From the NCBI RefSeq assembly GCF_026191115.1, contig NZ_JAPHOT010000001.1:1927501-1991500 (forward strand): a stretch of 64,000 nucleotides of DNA. Reading direction: 5' to 3'. Position 1 is the stretch's first letter; the number at the start of each line of letters is the position of its first letter. The stretch is from Legionella sp. PATHC035. Its GTDB lineage: Bacteria; Pseudomonadota; Gammaproteobacteria; Legionellales; Legionellaceae. Positions 18,662 to 27,655 of the stretch are shown here, piece after piece. The notes below the pieces were generated by a model. The model had not been told where the DNA came from. It was given only the letters and a program-made list of their open reading frames with translations, and made no database searches. The translations under genes were made by a program, and so were the position numbers.

Positions 18662-19393
18662 ATGGAATCTAAATTTGCTAGAGAACCAAAAAGTAGTTCA
18701 AGAAAATCAGAACAGCGCGATTACCAGGAGCCCTATTATGAGGAAGAGGAAAAAGAATTGCGTCAAGAACCGCATTCAGTTTACCACACCCATACTTACC
18801 GTAAACGAGTATCCCTTGGCGGTGAAAAGGACGTATTGGATTTATTGTTAGGAAATTCGGAAGAAAAGCAAAGTGCAATAAATAAAGTTAAAGAGCAGCT
18901 ACAACATGGTTATGGATTTGTACAAAAAACTGTACCTGGATTTTTTACTCCGTTTGGAAAGAAAAAAGCATTAGTAGAGCAACTTGGACTGAGTACTAAA
19001 TCAGAAGTCGCGACTACAGTTACAGCACCAATTACAGCGCCTGTAGTATTTGCTGTTGTTGCTGGAGTTGCAGCCCTTGCTGCCGCAGTCACTGCACTTA
19101 TTGCACTTGCAAAATTGGTTATTGCTGCAGGTTTTGGATTACATAGTCTGCGTGCAGGCAAAGAAGAGGCCATAGAAACTGCAAAAGATAACCTCACGAC
19201 TGCTGCAAAATATGGAATTATTGCGGCTGCTTGTACTGCTATTGCTGTTGCTGCATCCATAGCAACCGCTGTTATAGCTCCTATAGCATTGCTGTATCTT
19301 CTTACCCGTACCGGCGCAACTGCTGCTGCCAAAATTGCTGAGTGTGCTGCCTCTTCCGAAGAAAGTTCTGAATATAGAGCTCAGATAATGTAA
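18662..19393 (+). CDS. Hydrophobic protein of unknown function, effector candidate
   Basis: A 243-aa protein with AAGGGG 8 bases before the ATG. The first 60 residues are strongly charged (EEEEKELRQEPH). Two alanine-rich hydrophobic regions follow (about 117-160 and 183-216), each long enough for one or two membrane spans. The C-terminus ends in CAASSEESSEYRAQIM, a glutamate-rich tail of the kind (E-block) that aids Dot/Icm export. I do not recognise the family. A clear terminator follows. Confidence 0.6.
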   Translation: MESKFAREPKSSSRKSEQRDYQEPYYEEEEKELRQEPHSVYHTHTYRKRVSLGGEKDVLDLLLGNSEEKQSAINKVKEQLQHGYGFVQKTVPGFFTPFGKKKALVEQLGLSTKSEVATTVTAPITAPVVFAVVAGVAALAAAVTALIALAKLVIAAGFGLHSLRAGKEEAIETAKDNLTTAAKYGIIAAACTAIAVAASIATAVIAPIALLYLLTRTGATAAAKIAECAASSEESSEYRAQIM

Positions 19394-19406
19394 CATGTTC
19401 TTTATT

Positions 19407-19435
19407 AAGTTGGGCTCCCAAGCCCAACTTTTATT
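19407..19435 (+). terminator. Rho-independent terminator
   Basis: AAGTTGGGCT pairs perfectly with AGCCCAACTT around a CCCA loop, followed by TTATT, 14 bases after the 243-aa gene. Confidence 0.8.
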
Positions 19436-19588
19436 AAAGATACATCAATTTTTTTATTGAGATGATCATCACTTAATTGCGGCGTCAGCTGATCATTAAC
19501 TCTAGGGAATAAATTTTTCTTGTTTTTTTAAGATATTCTGGTTAAAAATAGTAGTTACAGGAAGATTATTCAACAGAAAGGAATTCAC

Positions 19589-20923
19589 ATGGCTACCAAC
19601 GAAGAAGAAACTCGGCAACTTATTGATCTGGATACAGTAGAAGAAAGGGAGCTTGATGCAGAAGAAAGGGAGCTTGATACCGTTCAAGAGCCTGAGCACC
19701 ATAAAGAATCAACAATACTTGCAATAGAAGAAACAGCATCTAAAGAAATAAAAGACAAGTTAAAAAATCTTCACGATACCGATCAAGACAAACTTGTAAA
19801 AATTACGATTACCAAAGAAATATTTGAGCAAATCAAAAAAAGTCTACAAGATACCATCAAAAGCATGGAAAAAAATCCGAGTATGTTCTCGCGAGCTGCG
19901 GAATACTGGGGTGAGTTACCGCTTTGGCAAAAAATTATTGGTGGAGTCGCATTAACGGTCCCCACCCTAATTATGGGCATCGTCGCACACATTGGTTTTC
20001 TTTTGGCGCTTTGTGGGGTCACTGCGGTTACCTATACAGCAGGGGGGATCATCCTTGACGATCATCATAAATGCAGTACCAGTGCTATTGAAAGTTTGCA
20101 ACAAGGTATATTAGGCTTAGCCGACCTCCTGCAATTAACCATTAATGCCCTGGATATTATCCGTCAACAATTAGCAGTAGAGATTCAAAAATTTGCCAAT
20201 GAAAATGTACGGCTCACAGAAAATATTGAGGCGCTAAGCAAGCGCATTGATTTGATTGACAAACAAGTCATGGCCACCGTTAAAATTAATGAGGCATTAG
20301 GCGAAACTCAAAGCGGATTAGTAGAAGTTTCTGGAGCCCTTAAGAAGGGAGTGGAACAACAAACCGACTTAATGCAAAAAAATCAGGAAAAATTAGACCG
20401 CATCACTGAAGGATACAAGGCCAGTCAAGAGGAGTTAAAGCAAAAAGTTCTGGAAGTGCATAAGGTGAGAGAAGCACTCGGAGCGGATCTTGATAAAGCG
20501 CAAATAATGATCGACACGTTGCATGCTACCATATCAGAATTAACGGCGGCCGCCATCGGCAAGGAAGAACAACGCCAGGCTTTCCAGGAAAGACTCGATT
20601 TATTTCTAACTAATAAAGAAACGAGCTTTGATACCATAGTGACACGCATCTGCGATGCCGAGAGGAAACTGGTGCTGGTGCAACAAGAGCTTGAAAAATC
20701 GAATGCCCGTTATCAAGAACTTCTTGTGATACAAGAAAAACATATAGACACGCTTAAAACACTAAGTACTCCTCCTTCAAATCAGGGCACTCCGCCTACT
20801 GATCAACTAACCCCAACAATACCTGTGAGTCAGTTATTGGTTAAGAATGGGTTTTATGCAGAGAAACAAGAAACTGGCAAGGGGTTAGATATGGCAATGC
20901 AACCAACACAGGTGTTTAACTAA
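19589..20923 (+). CDS. LegC-like protein: membrane hairpin plus long coiled coil
   Basis: A 444-aa protein with AAAGGA before the ATG. A negatively charged N-terminus is followed by a paired hydrophobic hairpin (about 115-156, starting at LPLWQKIIGGVALTVPTLIM) and then a long heptad-rich coiled coil (about 165-400). This is the architecture of the L. pneumophila effectors LegC2/YlfB, LegC3 and LegC7/YlfA, which act as Q-SNARE mimics and pair with host VAMP4 to drive vacuole fusion. The similarity is recalled from layout and the hairpin sequence, not computed. The N-terminus carries a 21-base tandem duplication (19640-19681). Its terminal region is proline- and threonine-rich. Confidence 0.6.
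   Translation: MATNEEETRQLIDLDTVEERELDAEERELDTVQEPEHHKESTILAIEETASKEIKDKLKNLHDTDQDKLVKITITKEIFEQIKKSLQDTIKSMEKNPSMFSRAAEYWGELPLWQKIIGGVALTVPTLIMGIVAHIGFLLALCGVTAVTYTAGGIILDDHHKCSTSAIESLQQGILGLADLLQLTINALDIIRQQLAVEIQKFANENVRLTENIEALSKRIDLIDKQVMATVKINEALGETQSGLVEVSGALKKGVEQQTDLMQKNQEKLDRITEGYKASQEELKQKVLEVHKVREALGADLDKAQIMIDTLHATISELTAAAIGKEEQRQAFQERLDLFLTNKETSFDTIVTRICDAERKLVLVQQELEKSNARYQELLVIQEKHIDTLKTLSTPPSNQGTPPTDQLTPTIPVSQLLVKNGFYAEKQETGKGLDMAMQPTQVFN
19640..19681 (+). repeat. 21-bp tandem duplication inside the LegC-like gene
   Basis: Two adjacent 21-base units starting GAAGAAAGGGAGCTTGAT differ only in the last bases. They encode two copies of an EERELD heptad and keep the frame. Confidence 0.85.
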
Positions 20924-20944
20924 TAATAAAATGACCAAGAACAA

Positions 20945-20982
20945 TCCCCTCTCCTCAGTGGGAGAGGGGCCGGGGTGAGGGT
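20945..20982. repeat. Dispersed palindromic repeat, short copy B
   Basis: CCCCTCTCC with GGAGAGGGG around TCAGTG, followed by CCGGGGTGAGGGTT. This is half of the element seen at 6374-6470. It lies between the convergent LegC-like and glutathione transferase genes and could act as a terminator. Confidence 0.65.
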
Positions 20983-20992
20983 TCTCACTGAC

Positions 20993-21631
20993 CTATTTTT
21001 TTCTCCCTTCCAAAGTCAAATCATATGCCGCTAGGGCCGCTTTCACCGCGGTACGCTCACTGATCCGTTGATACCATTTAAGTAAATGAGCAAAACGCTG
21101 CACATCAATAGTCTGTTGATAAAAAACTTGAAAACAGTAAATCCAGGGCCAAATGGCCATATCAGCAATGGTGTATTCCTTGCCAGCAATATAAGAAAAT
21201 TGAGTCAGTTGTTTTTCCATAACCCCTAACAAACGCTCACTTTCATCCGCATAACGTTTGAGTGCATACGGAATTTTTTCATCCATACGATGAAAATGCC
21301 CCAATTGACCAAACATGGGACCTATATGAGCTGCTTGAAAAAGGCACCATTCGATAACAGCGTACTTATTGTGCAGTGAATCGGGTAAAAATTGATGATG
21401 TTTTTCTGCAAGATATTGCAATATAGCCACGCTCTCAAACAAATAAAAATCGGTTTGCGAGTCATATAAAACCGGAATTTTATTATTCGGGGAAATTTTT
21501 AAAAACTCCGGATTAAACTGTTCCCCTTTAGAAATATCAATGGTTTTAATCACATAGGATTGGGACAACTCATGCAGCATAATCGTCGGTTTAATCCCAT
21601 TGGGTGTTCCAAATGAATACAAGGTATACAT
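20993..21631 (-). CDS. Glutathione S-transferase family protein (YfcG/Ure2-like)
   Basis: A 212-aa protein with an N-terminal thioredoxin-fold domain: YSFGTPNGIKPTIMLHEL has the TPNG-K motif of the YfcG/Ure2p-like group, NKIPVL carries the cis-proline, and ESVAILQYLA binds the glutathione gamma-glutamyl part. The C-terminal helical domain has the usual YTIADMAIWPW N-capping motif. YfcG-type enzymes act mainly as disulfide reductases. The ATG at 21631 has AAGGAGG six bases upstream; the longer frame to 21712 is not used. Confidence 0.88.
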   Translation of the reverse strand: MYTLYSFGTPNGIKPTIMLHELSQSYVIKTIDISKGEQFNPEFLKISPNNKIPVLYDSQTDFYLFESVAILQYLAEKHHQFLPDSLHNKYAVIEWCLFQAAHIGPMFGQLGHFHRMDEKIPYALKRYADESERLLGVMEKQLTQFSYIAGKEYTIADMAIWPWIYCFQVFYQQTIDVQRFAHLLKWYQRISERTAVKAALAAYDLTLEGRKK

Positions 21632-21828
21632 GCGAAACCTCCTTGTTATTAGCTCTGAACTGATATTATAGTGTAGTTTTTTCCTTCGCGTAAAACCAGT
21701 CTGGCTAATCAATAGGATAAAAAGCCTTCCTTGAAATAAACAAACGATAACCCGTATTGAATTATGTAGCGCGGAGGCATCATTTTAGTCTATTCTTAAA
21801 AATCATGAGCAGCGAAAAGGAATTACCC

Positions 21829-23103
21829 ATGAGCTTCAAAGATAAAGTGGCTATTCTCAATAGTTCCCGCATTCCCTTTGTCAAATCACAAACGAACTAT
21901 TTAGGAAAATCCAATCAGGATATGTTAGGAGCAGCATTAGCTGATCTTATTAGTAAAACTAAAATTCAAGGTGAATTATTGGGTGATTTTATTGCAGGAG
22001 CAATTATGAATCATCCTTTTGACTGGAATCTGGCACGCGAAACTGTTTTAGGTAGTGACTTGTCTCCAGAAACTCCCGGATTAACCATACAACGTGCTTG
22101 TGGTACGGGTTTAGAAGCAGTCAATTTAATTGCGTTAAAAATTGCTAATGGCCAAATCGCTGCAGGAATAGCAGGCGGGTCAGACACCAATTCCGATATT
22201 CCCCTAATTGGCCAAAGAAAACTAACTCATTTTTTAATTAAATTTCAACAGGCTAAGGGGTTGAAGGAAAAACTTAGACTGCTCAAAGAATTTCGCTTGG
22301 GCATGTTAAAACCTTTATTACCGGAAGTCCGCGAACCACGCACTGGCTTGTCTATGGGCGATCATTGTGAATTAATGGTTAAAGAATGGCAAATTACCCG
22401 TCAGGCTCAAGATGAATTGGCTTTTCGCTCACATCAAAATGCGACGCAAGCCTACAATGAAGGGTTTTATGACGATCTAATAGCACCCTTTGCTTCTCTA
22501 AAGCGAGATACCATTACCCGTAAGGATCCTTCTTTGGAAAAATTGGCTTCCTTAAAACCTGCTTTTGATCAATCAGATCAAGGCAGTTTAACTGCAGGAA
22601 ACTCAACACCACTCACTGACGGTGCCTCTGTTGTATTATTAGGCTCTCCTGAGTGGGCCAAAAGTCATCAACTAGAACCTCTCGCTTATTTTGTGGACTG
22701 CGAAGTGGCGGCAATAGATTTTGTGCATGGAGCAGGGTTATTGATGGCACCAACGATTGCTGTCGCTCGTTTATTGGCAAGAAATCGACTGAGTTTGCAA
22801 GATTTCGATTATTATGAAATTCATGAAGCCTTTGCTGGTCAAGTATTATGTACGTTAAAAGCGTGGGAATCTGCTGAATATTGTCAAAAATTGTTACATC
22901 TCAAGAAGCCTCTAGGAAGTATCGACACACAAAAAATGAACGTAAAAGGAGGGAGTCTTGCCCTTGGCCATCCCTTTGCTGCTACGGGTGGACGTTTGGT
23001 GGGTGCGGCCGCCAAAATCCTGGCCAATCAAGGACAAGGACGTATCCTTATCAGTGTGTGCACTGCGGGAGGAATGGGCGTTGCAGCGATTGTTGAACGC
23101 TAG
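21829..23103 (+). CDS. Thiolase (acetyl-CoA C-acyltransferase, FadI-like)
   Basis: A 424-aa thiolase acting in fatty acid beta-oxidation or ketoacyl condensation. The acyl-accepting cysteine is C91 in RACGTGLEA. EIHEAF and LALGHPFAATGG hold the two histidines, and SVCTAGGMG the second cysteine. The length matches FadI (about 435 aa) more than AtoB (about 393). AAGGAA lies before the ATG at 21829; upstream ATGs in frame lack this. No partner hydratase gene is adjacent, so it stands apart from a fad operon. Confidence 0.9.
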   Translation: MSFKDKVAILNSSRIPFVKSQTNYLGKSNQDMLGAALADLISKTKIQGELLGDFIAGAIMNHPFDWNLARETVLGSDLSPETPGLTIQRACGTGLEAVNLIALKIANGQIAAGIAGGSDTNSDIPLIGQRKLTHFLIKFQQAKGLKEKLRLLKEFRLGMLKPLLPEVREPRTGLSMGDHCELMVKEWQITRQAQDELAFRSHQNATQAYNEGFYDDLIAPFASLKRDTITRKDPSLEKLASLKPAFDQSDQGSLTAGNSTPLTDGASVVLLGSPEWAKSHQLEPLAYFVDCEVAAIDFVHGAGLLMAPTIAVARLLARNRLSLQDFDYYEIHEAFAGQVLCTLKAWESAEYCQKLLHLKKPLGSIDTQKMNVKGGSLALGHPFAATGGRLVGAAAKILANQGQGRILISVCTAGGMGVAAIVER

Positions 23104-23195
23104 TTCCTTCATCCTGATGCAGTGAGGCGATCTCCACGACGCAGGGGATCCCTCGCTGGGCTCGATGACAAAAGGTCTCGCACTTCGGGCTAACC

Positions 23196-24149
23196 TTAAT
23201 TATTAACTAATGTATAAACACTTGCTTCTGCTTTTTGTATTCGCTCAGCATGAAGATGTTTGGCTTTACTGGCAAAAAAATTGCCTGCCAGATAAGCGCC
23301 CGCCCCGGTGATTGAAGAAACTGCCTCTGTAACCGCCAAAGGAGGGTTGGGGGTATTATGGTTTGGTTTAAAGAAAAAACCACCGCCATAGGTAGCCTTT
23401 GCAGCCACCTCAACCGTTTTGTTTAGCAAAACATTCATCGTCTCAAAATACAGTGGAATGTTGAAACTACTGGTTCCCAAATCGATGTTGATATTAAAAG
23501 GCATTGATATGGTTGGACCATTATAATAGGCACCAGCCACATAGCGTTCGCCCGAGGGAGGATAGGTGATCTTAGGAACCGTTCTGCTTGAAAAATCAAG
23601 TGCCGTGGTGGCAACCGTAGTACTGAGCATCGCCATAGATAGTGCACCAGCAAAAGCTTCTGCACTGACATAACCATACTCTTTCCACTGCGGCTTGGCA
23701 ATTTGCAATCCATGATTGCGCGCATAATAACGCTGTTCTTCCCTATTTTCCTGCCACTGATTAATCGTTGCGCCTAAAGTTTTTAAGGCAATCCCTGATG
23801 CCATGCAAATAGTACTGGCAGTTTGCACCACGCCTGAACTGATGTAATCGGTTACATTATAAGCGGTACCATTATTTATATTATTACTGTACGTCAAAGG
23901 AAATGATTCACTAAGACTATAATTTATGTTTGTAAGGTTGACTCCTAAAGTAAAATTACCCGTAGCATTCACTGCACCATAATAGGACGCACTGACTTCT
24001 TCTAAATTAAGCATATTAGAGACAGCATACGCTGCTCCCCCCAGAGTACATGCCAAAGTGCCACATACACTCATTGTATCTGCTACTGCATGAACTGTAG
24101 TATCAAATGCCCAACTGGTTGCCGACCATAATCTATCCGCCCAACGCAT
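23196..24149 (-). CDS. Unknown protein with a cluster of N-x-S/T sequons
   Basis: A 317-aa protein; AAGGA precedes its ATG by 8 bases. It begins with an amphipathic MRWADRLWSATSWAFD segment and has hydrophobic stretches at about 22-46, 103-124 and 160-180. Residues 61-100 hold six N-x-S/T triplets (NAT, NFT, NLT, NYS, NGT, NVT), an unusual density. There is a KPNHNTPNPP proline turn near residue 265 and a short basic tail. I recognise no family. It could be a membrane-associated effector, but evidence is thin. Confidence 0.5.
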   Translation of the reverse strand: MRWADRLWSATSWAFDTTVHAVADTMSVCGTLACTLGGAAYAVSNMLNLEEVSASYYGAVNATGNFTLGVNLTNINYSLSESFPLTYSNNINNGTAYNVTDYISSGVVQTASTICMASGIALKTLGATINQWQENREEQRYYARNHGLQIAKPQWKEYGYVSAEAFAGALSMAMLSTTVATTALDFSSRTVPKITYPPSGERYVAGAYYNGPTISMPFNINIDLGTSSFNIPLYFETMNVLLNKTVEVAAKATYGGGFFFKPNHNTPNPPLAVTEAVSSITGAGAYLAGNFFASKAKHLHAERIQKAEASVYTLVNN

Positions 24150-24370
24150 AACCTACATCCTTTTTTACAATAAAAAAAATGACTTGAGCATAATTTTTCA
24201 TCATGACAAGTCAAAATATCGACACCCAAGCTGTCTTAATTTCTATCAGAACATATCTAAATCAACCGGTCAATAATTTATTGAGATGCAGAATTTTATC
24301 GCTGCGAGGTCATCCCTCGCGCTACTCGGGTTCGCCCCGCGAAACACAATGTCTGATGAAGCGCTTGCTG

Positions 24371-24381
24371 CCCCCCCCCCC
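24371..24381. repeat. Poly-C homopolymer tract (11 C)
   Basis: Eleven consecutive C in an otherwise AT-rich window. It lies 222 bases upstream of the 317-aa gene's start codon and 28 bases past the end of the glycerophosphodiesterase gene. The surrounding 259-base gap (24150-24408) shows no supported gene. Confidence 0.9.
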
Positions 24382-24408
24382 GGAGATGAGGTGGATGCAA
24401 ACATCCTC

Positions 24409-25185
24409 CTAAAGATGGCGCAAATAAAAATTCATTGCACTCGCTCGATTGGTGAAAAGCCAATTGATTCCTCGATTTAATTCCCGATACATGCTGAACT
24501 TGGAATCGATCATGCCCACACCAACAATTTGTTTGGCGGCTTTGAGTCTTTTAACAACCTGATTATTCATTAAAAGATAATGGCCTAAAACGCCCCCATA
24601 ATGCTCGCGTAAACTGATATTGCAAAATTGACGCACATTATTATGCCCTGCTACCAATAACAGTGCATTTTTTGGAAATTGCGATAAGGAGCTAAAAACT
24701 GCCGAATTTAAAGTGAGCAAGTGATAATGTTCTCCAGCAGATAATCCATTCAATGCACGAACTAAAGCGTCTTCATCTTGAAACGGTGCTTTTAATTCGA
24801 TCAGTAAATGCATGCTCTGTCCATATCGGGCAACAACTTCATTGAGTGTAGGCACTTCTGGGCTGAGTGTTCGTAATTCATTAAAGCTCAGCCGAGCGAT
24901 TGCTCGATCATGTCCCCATAGACGCTTTAAAGTAGGATCATGATTCACCACGAGTACTTTATCCGCAGTGGCGTGTACATCAAGCTCAATCCCCCAGCAC
25001 CCCAATTCTTTCGCCAAATCAAATGCCGCTAGCGTATTTTCAATGAGACCCTGTGCGTGATTGTGTGCTCCCCTGTGTGCAATCAAACGTGTGGATTTAA
25101 CCATCTCCAATGACGGTTTCTCGCGGGGACGGAGCGCAAAATAACCATCCACAGTTCTTTCTATTAGATGAAGTAGCACAAGCAC
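24409..25185 (-). CDS. Glycerophosphodiester phosphodiesterase
   Basis: A 258-aa enzyme that releases glycerol-3-phosphate from deacylated phospholipids. The family's catalytic set is visible: H37-R38 in IAHRGA, E49 in IENT, E67 and D69 in GIELDVHAT, and H82 in VNHDPTL. The frame starts with GTG at 25185 behind TAGGAA; a second GTG lies two codons further on. No signal peptide is present, so this is a cytosolic UgpQ-type and not a periplasmic GlpQ-type enzyme. It may salvage head groups from phospholipid turnover. Confidence 0.9.
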   Translation of the reverse strand: MLVLLHLIERTVDGYFALRPREKPSLEMVKSTRLIAHRGAHNHAQGLIENTLAAFDLAKELGCWGIELDVHATADKVLVVNHDPTLKRLWGHDRAIARLSFNELRTLSPEVPTLNEVVARYGQSMHLLIELKAPFQDEDALVRALNGLSAGEHYHLLTLNSAVFSSLSQFPKNALLLVAGHNNVRQFCNISLREHYGGVLGHYLLMNNQVVKRLKAAKQIVGVGMIDSKFSMYRELNRGINWLFTNRASAMNFYLRHL

Positions 25186-25313
25186 TATTCCTAATCATTG
25201 ATATTTTAGGCCAATAGAATCTATTGTATGTGGGAGAAATTGAAAAGGCAAAACAGCTGATTTCTCTTTCAATTTGTGTAAAAATAATAGGCTTTTTAAT
25301 TTATGGTCTGTAT

Positions 25314-26279
25314 ATGCCTATAATTACAACCCACATCGATGATGCTATTCGCGATTTGCTTGCAGGAAAACCTGTTGCCATACCTACAGAAACGGTCTAT
25401 GGATTAGCCGCTCCCATTAATAACGAGCAAGCCATTAGAGCTGTTTTTGCAATGAAGAACAGACCATTAAACCATCCTTTAATCGTTCACGTTGCCCACG
25501 ATTGGGATCTCAATCAATGGGTCAAAGACATACCAGTCTATGCCCAACAACTCATTAAAAAATTCTGGCCAGGTCCTTTAACTCTTGTTTTACGTCGCAA
25601 AGCAGAGCAAATTACTCCATTGATTACGGGAGGTCAGGCTACAGTAGCCATCAGATGCCCAGCCCACCCTATAGCCCAGGAACTATTAATCAAATTAGGG
25701 ATCCCGCTGGTTGCTCCCTCCGCAAACCCTTTTGGGAAAGTCAGCCCCACAACGGCACAGCATGTGAGTGAATCATTCCCCAATCAAGAATTAACCATAT
25801 TGGATGGAGGTCGTTGCACTGTAGGTATTGAATCCACCATTATCGATGCAACTCATGCAGCGAACTATCAAATTTTACGTCATGGACTTATTGATGAAAA
25901 AACCATCGCCGAAGTCATTACAATACCCTCACTGGACCATGAAAATACGCTGCGAGTTCCTGGAAAATTAGACAGTCATTACCAACCGCAAAAGTTGTTA
26001 TATTATTTTAACGACAATGAAGCACTGACTCATTTTTGCCAAAAAAATCCAGATAAAATCTACGTTATTGCCAGCAAAAAGCCCCTAGGAATCCTTACAG
26101 AGCATTTTCATCGATTGCAAGAACATCCTGAGCAAGTAGCATTTGATCTCTATTATCAATTAAGAAAAGCAGACACATCCGATGCCCAAGTCATTGCGAT
26201 CGAGCTTCCTCCGGCAATAGGCGCGTGGCAAGGCGTAAGAGAGCGTATCTTAAAAGCAGGAGTTCCCTATTCCAGCTAG
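25314..26279 (+). CDS. Threonylcarbamoyl-AMP synthase (Sua5/YciO/YrdC family)
   Basis: This enzyme makes threonylcarbamoyl-AMP for t6A37 modification of tRNAs. The 321-aa protein has the YrdC domain (about 1-200: KPVAIPTETVYGLAAP, KNRPLNHPLIVHV, LVAPSANPFGKVSPT) followed by a linker and a C-terminal Sua5 domain, so it is the long form. The ATG at 25314 fits the family; the open frame from 25224 would add 30 unrelated residues. A tRNA-Leu gene follows, but a functional link is not implied. Confidence 0.9.
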   Translation: MPIITTHIDDAIRDLLAGKPVAIPTETVYGLAAPINNEQAIRAVFAMKNRPLNHPLIVHVAHDWDLNQWVKDIPVYAQQLIKKFWPGPLTLVLRRKAEQITPLITGGQATVAIRCPAHPIAQELLIKLGIPLVAPSANPFGKVSPTTAQHVSESFPNQELTILDGGRCTVGIESTIIDATHAANYQILRHGLIDEKTIAEVITIPSLDHENTLRVPGKLDSHYQPQKLLYYFNDNEALTHFCQKNPDKIYVIASKKPLGILTEHFHRLQEHPEQVAFDLYYQLRKADTSDAQVIAIELPPAIGAWQGVRERILKAGVPYSS

Positions 26280-26316
26280 TTGAAACATTTTGTGCAAGAT
26301 TAATCTGAAAAAGCCA

Positions 26317-26345
26317 TTGACAGATCCACAAAATATGAGTAACTT
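26317..26345 (+). promoter_or_regulatory. Sigma-70-type promoter for tRNA-Leu
   Basis: A perfect -35 TTGACA (26317-26322) and a -10-like TAACTT (26340-26345) are separated by 17 bases. They are followed by a GC-rich GCGCC discriminator and the tRNA start 11 bases later, as expected for stable RNA genes. Confidence 0.6.
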
Positions 26346-26356
26346 AGCGCCACAAT

Positions 26357-26443
26357 GCCGAGGTGGTGGAATTGGTAGACACGCTAGCTTCAGGTGCTAG
26401 TGGGGGCAACTCCGTGGAGGTTCGAGTCCTCTTCTCGGTACCA
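26357..26443 (+). tRNA. tRNA-Leu (CAG)
   Basis: An 87-nt class II tRNA with encoded CCA. The acceptor GCCGAGG pairs with TCTCGGT, with G-U pairs at both ends. The anticodon arm CTAGC-TTCAGGT-GCTAG gives anticodon CAG (leucine, codon CUG). A long variable arm and a GGAGG-TTCGAGT-CCTCT T-arm follow. Between this gene and the next start (26444-26718) there is no supported gene. Confidence 0.95.
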
Positions 26444-26718
26444 TTAAATCGATTATAAATCCATTTCTATTCGATCCCAATCACGGGAACTTCCAGTCAC
26501 CCTGGCTGCGCAACACCTTATCTTAAGCATGATTCCGCATAAAAATTTTTAAATGAACCACTTATGAAGTGAAGAAAGCTTGGGCCAAGGCCTAACTTGG
26601 CTTAAATACAAAGAGGGTTACCTGAGTGCAAGCAACCAAACTACATTTCGGCTATGATGTGTGTTGGTAAGTTAATTTGCTTCAGTTATTATAGACCAAC
26701 GTAAAAAGGAGGTTGTGC

Positions 26719-27651
26719 ATGAAAATTATTATCGGAGGTGGAACAGGATTAGTTGGTCAAATTTTAGTACCTGAGTTGATTCAATCAGGGCATAATGTGT
26801 ATGTCATTGGGCGAGATGAAGAAAAAATTAAACAAACCTTTGCAAACACGGTACACGCAATTTCCTGGGATGAACTTGATCTGTTAAATCCGAATGAATT
26901 CGATGTAATTATTAATTTAGCTGGTGAAAATATTGCGGATGATCGTTGGACTGACAAAACAAAAGAAAGATTGCTCTCAAGCCGCATTGAGACAACCAGC
27001 CAATTAGTGCTATGGGGAATTAAAGCCGAAGCAAAAAAGCCTCATTTATATAATGCAAGCGCAGTAGGCATTTATGGATTACAGAAAAAACAAGCAGCAA
27101 ACAATCTTACGTTTACGGAAACGACCCCCCCTATTGATTCGCCTGAAACCAGTTTTTCGACTCAGCTCGTTACCCAGTGGGAACAAACCGCCAAAAGGGG
27201 TTTTGAATTGGGGATGCCGGTAACCCTAATGCGTTTTGGTGTGGTTTTAAAGCGTGGCGCTGGGATGTTAAAAAAATTGGAATTACCTGCAAAATATGGT
27301 CTGGGCGCTGTACTGGGTTCTGGTGAGCAACCTTTAGCATGGATTGACAGTACTGATCTGGTTGAGGCTATTATGTTTTTAATCGCTCATCCAGAAATTA
27401 CCGGCCCAGTGAATTTAGTTGCCCCAGAGTGTGTATCACAAAAAACATTTACCAAAACATTCGCCCAGGTGCTCGAAAAACCTGCTTTTTTGCGAATGCC
27501 TGCCTGGGTTGTAACGCTTTTATTCGGACAAATGGGTGAAGAATTATTATTGTCAGGACAAACCGTGGCCCCACAACGTTTGTCAGAGTATCAATATGAT
27601 TTCAAATACCCCACTTTATTATCTGCTTTAACTAAAGAATTTGGAGGTTAA
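26719..27651 (+). CDS. TIGR01777 family NAD(P)-dependent epimerase (YfcH-like)
   Basis: A 310-aa short-chain dehydrogenase-like protein. The N-terminal GGGTGLVGQIL is the nucleotide-binding glycine motif, IINLAGENIADDRW is the family's signature, and the C-terminal DUF1731-type tail includes PAWVVTLLFGQMGEELLLSGQ. The ATG at 26719 has AAAGGAGG six bases upstream; the frame opens at a TTG at 26713. Substrates are unknown for the family. The next gene starts 5 bases after its stop, so they form an operon. Confidence 0.9.
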   Translation: MKIIIGGGTGLVGQILVPELIQSGHNVYVIGRDEEKIKQTFANTVHAISWDELDLLNPNEFDVIINLAGENIADDRWTDKTKERLLSSRIETTSQLVLWGIKAEAKKPHLYNASAVGIYGLQKKQAANNLTFTETTPPIDSPETSFSTQLVTQWEQTAKRGFELGMPVTLMRFGVVLKRGAGMLKKLELPAKYGLGAVLGSGEQPLAWIDSTDLVEAIMFLIAHPEITGPVNLVAPECVSQKTFTKTFAQVLEKPAFLRMPAWVVTLLFGQMGEELLLSGQTVAPQRLSEYQYDFKYPTLLSALTKEFGG

Positions 27652-27655
27652 ATTT

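Noticed and set aside
18910..19396. Alanine- and serine-rich minus-strand frames antisense to the 243-aa gene.
   Set aside because: They are shadows of the alanine-rich plus-strand coding sequence.
23103..23195. GC-richer stretch after the thiolase gene that looks like a decayed repeat (CCTCGCTGGGCTCGATGAC).
   Set aside because: Only one convincing copy here; a vague match near 24300-24350 is too weak to define a family.
24203..24480. Two overlapping plus-strand reading frames spanning the poly-C tract.
   Set aside because: No ribosome binding site, low-complexity translation and overlap with the end of the glycerophosphodiesterase gene on the other strand. Treated as spurious.
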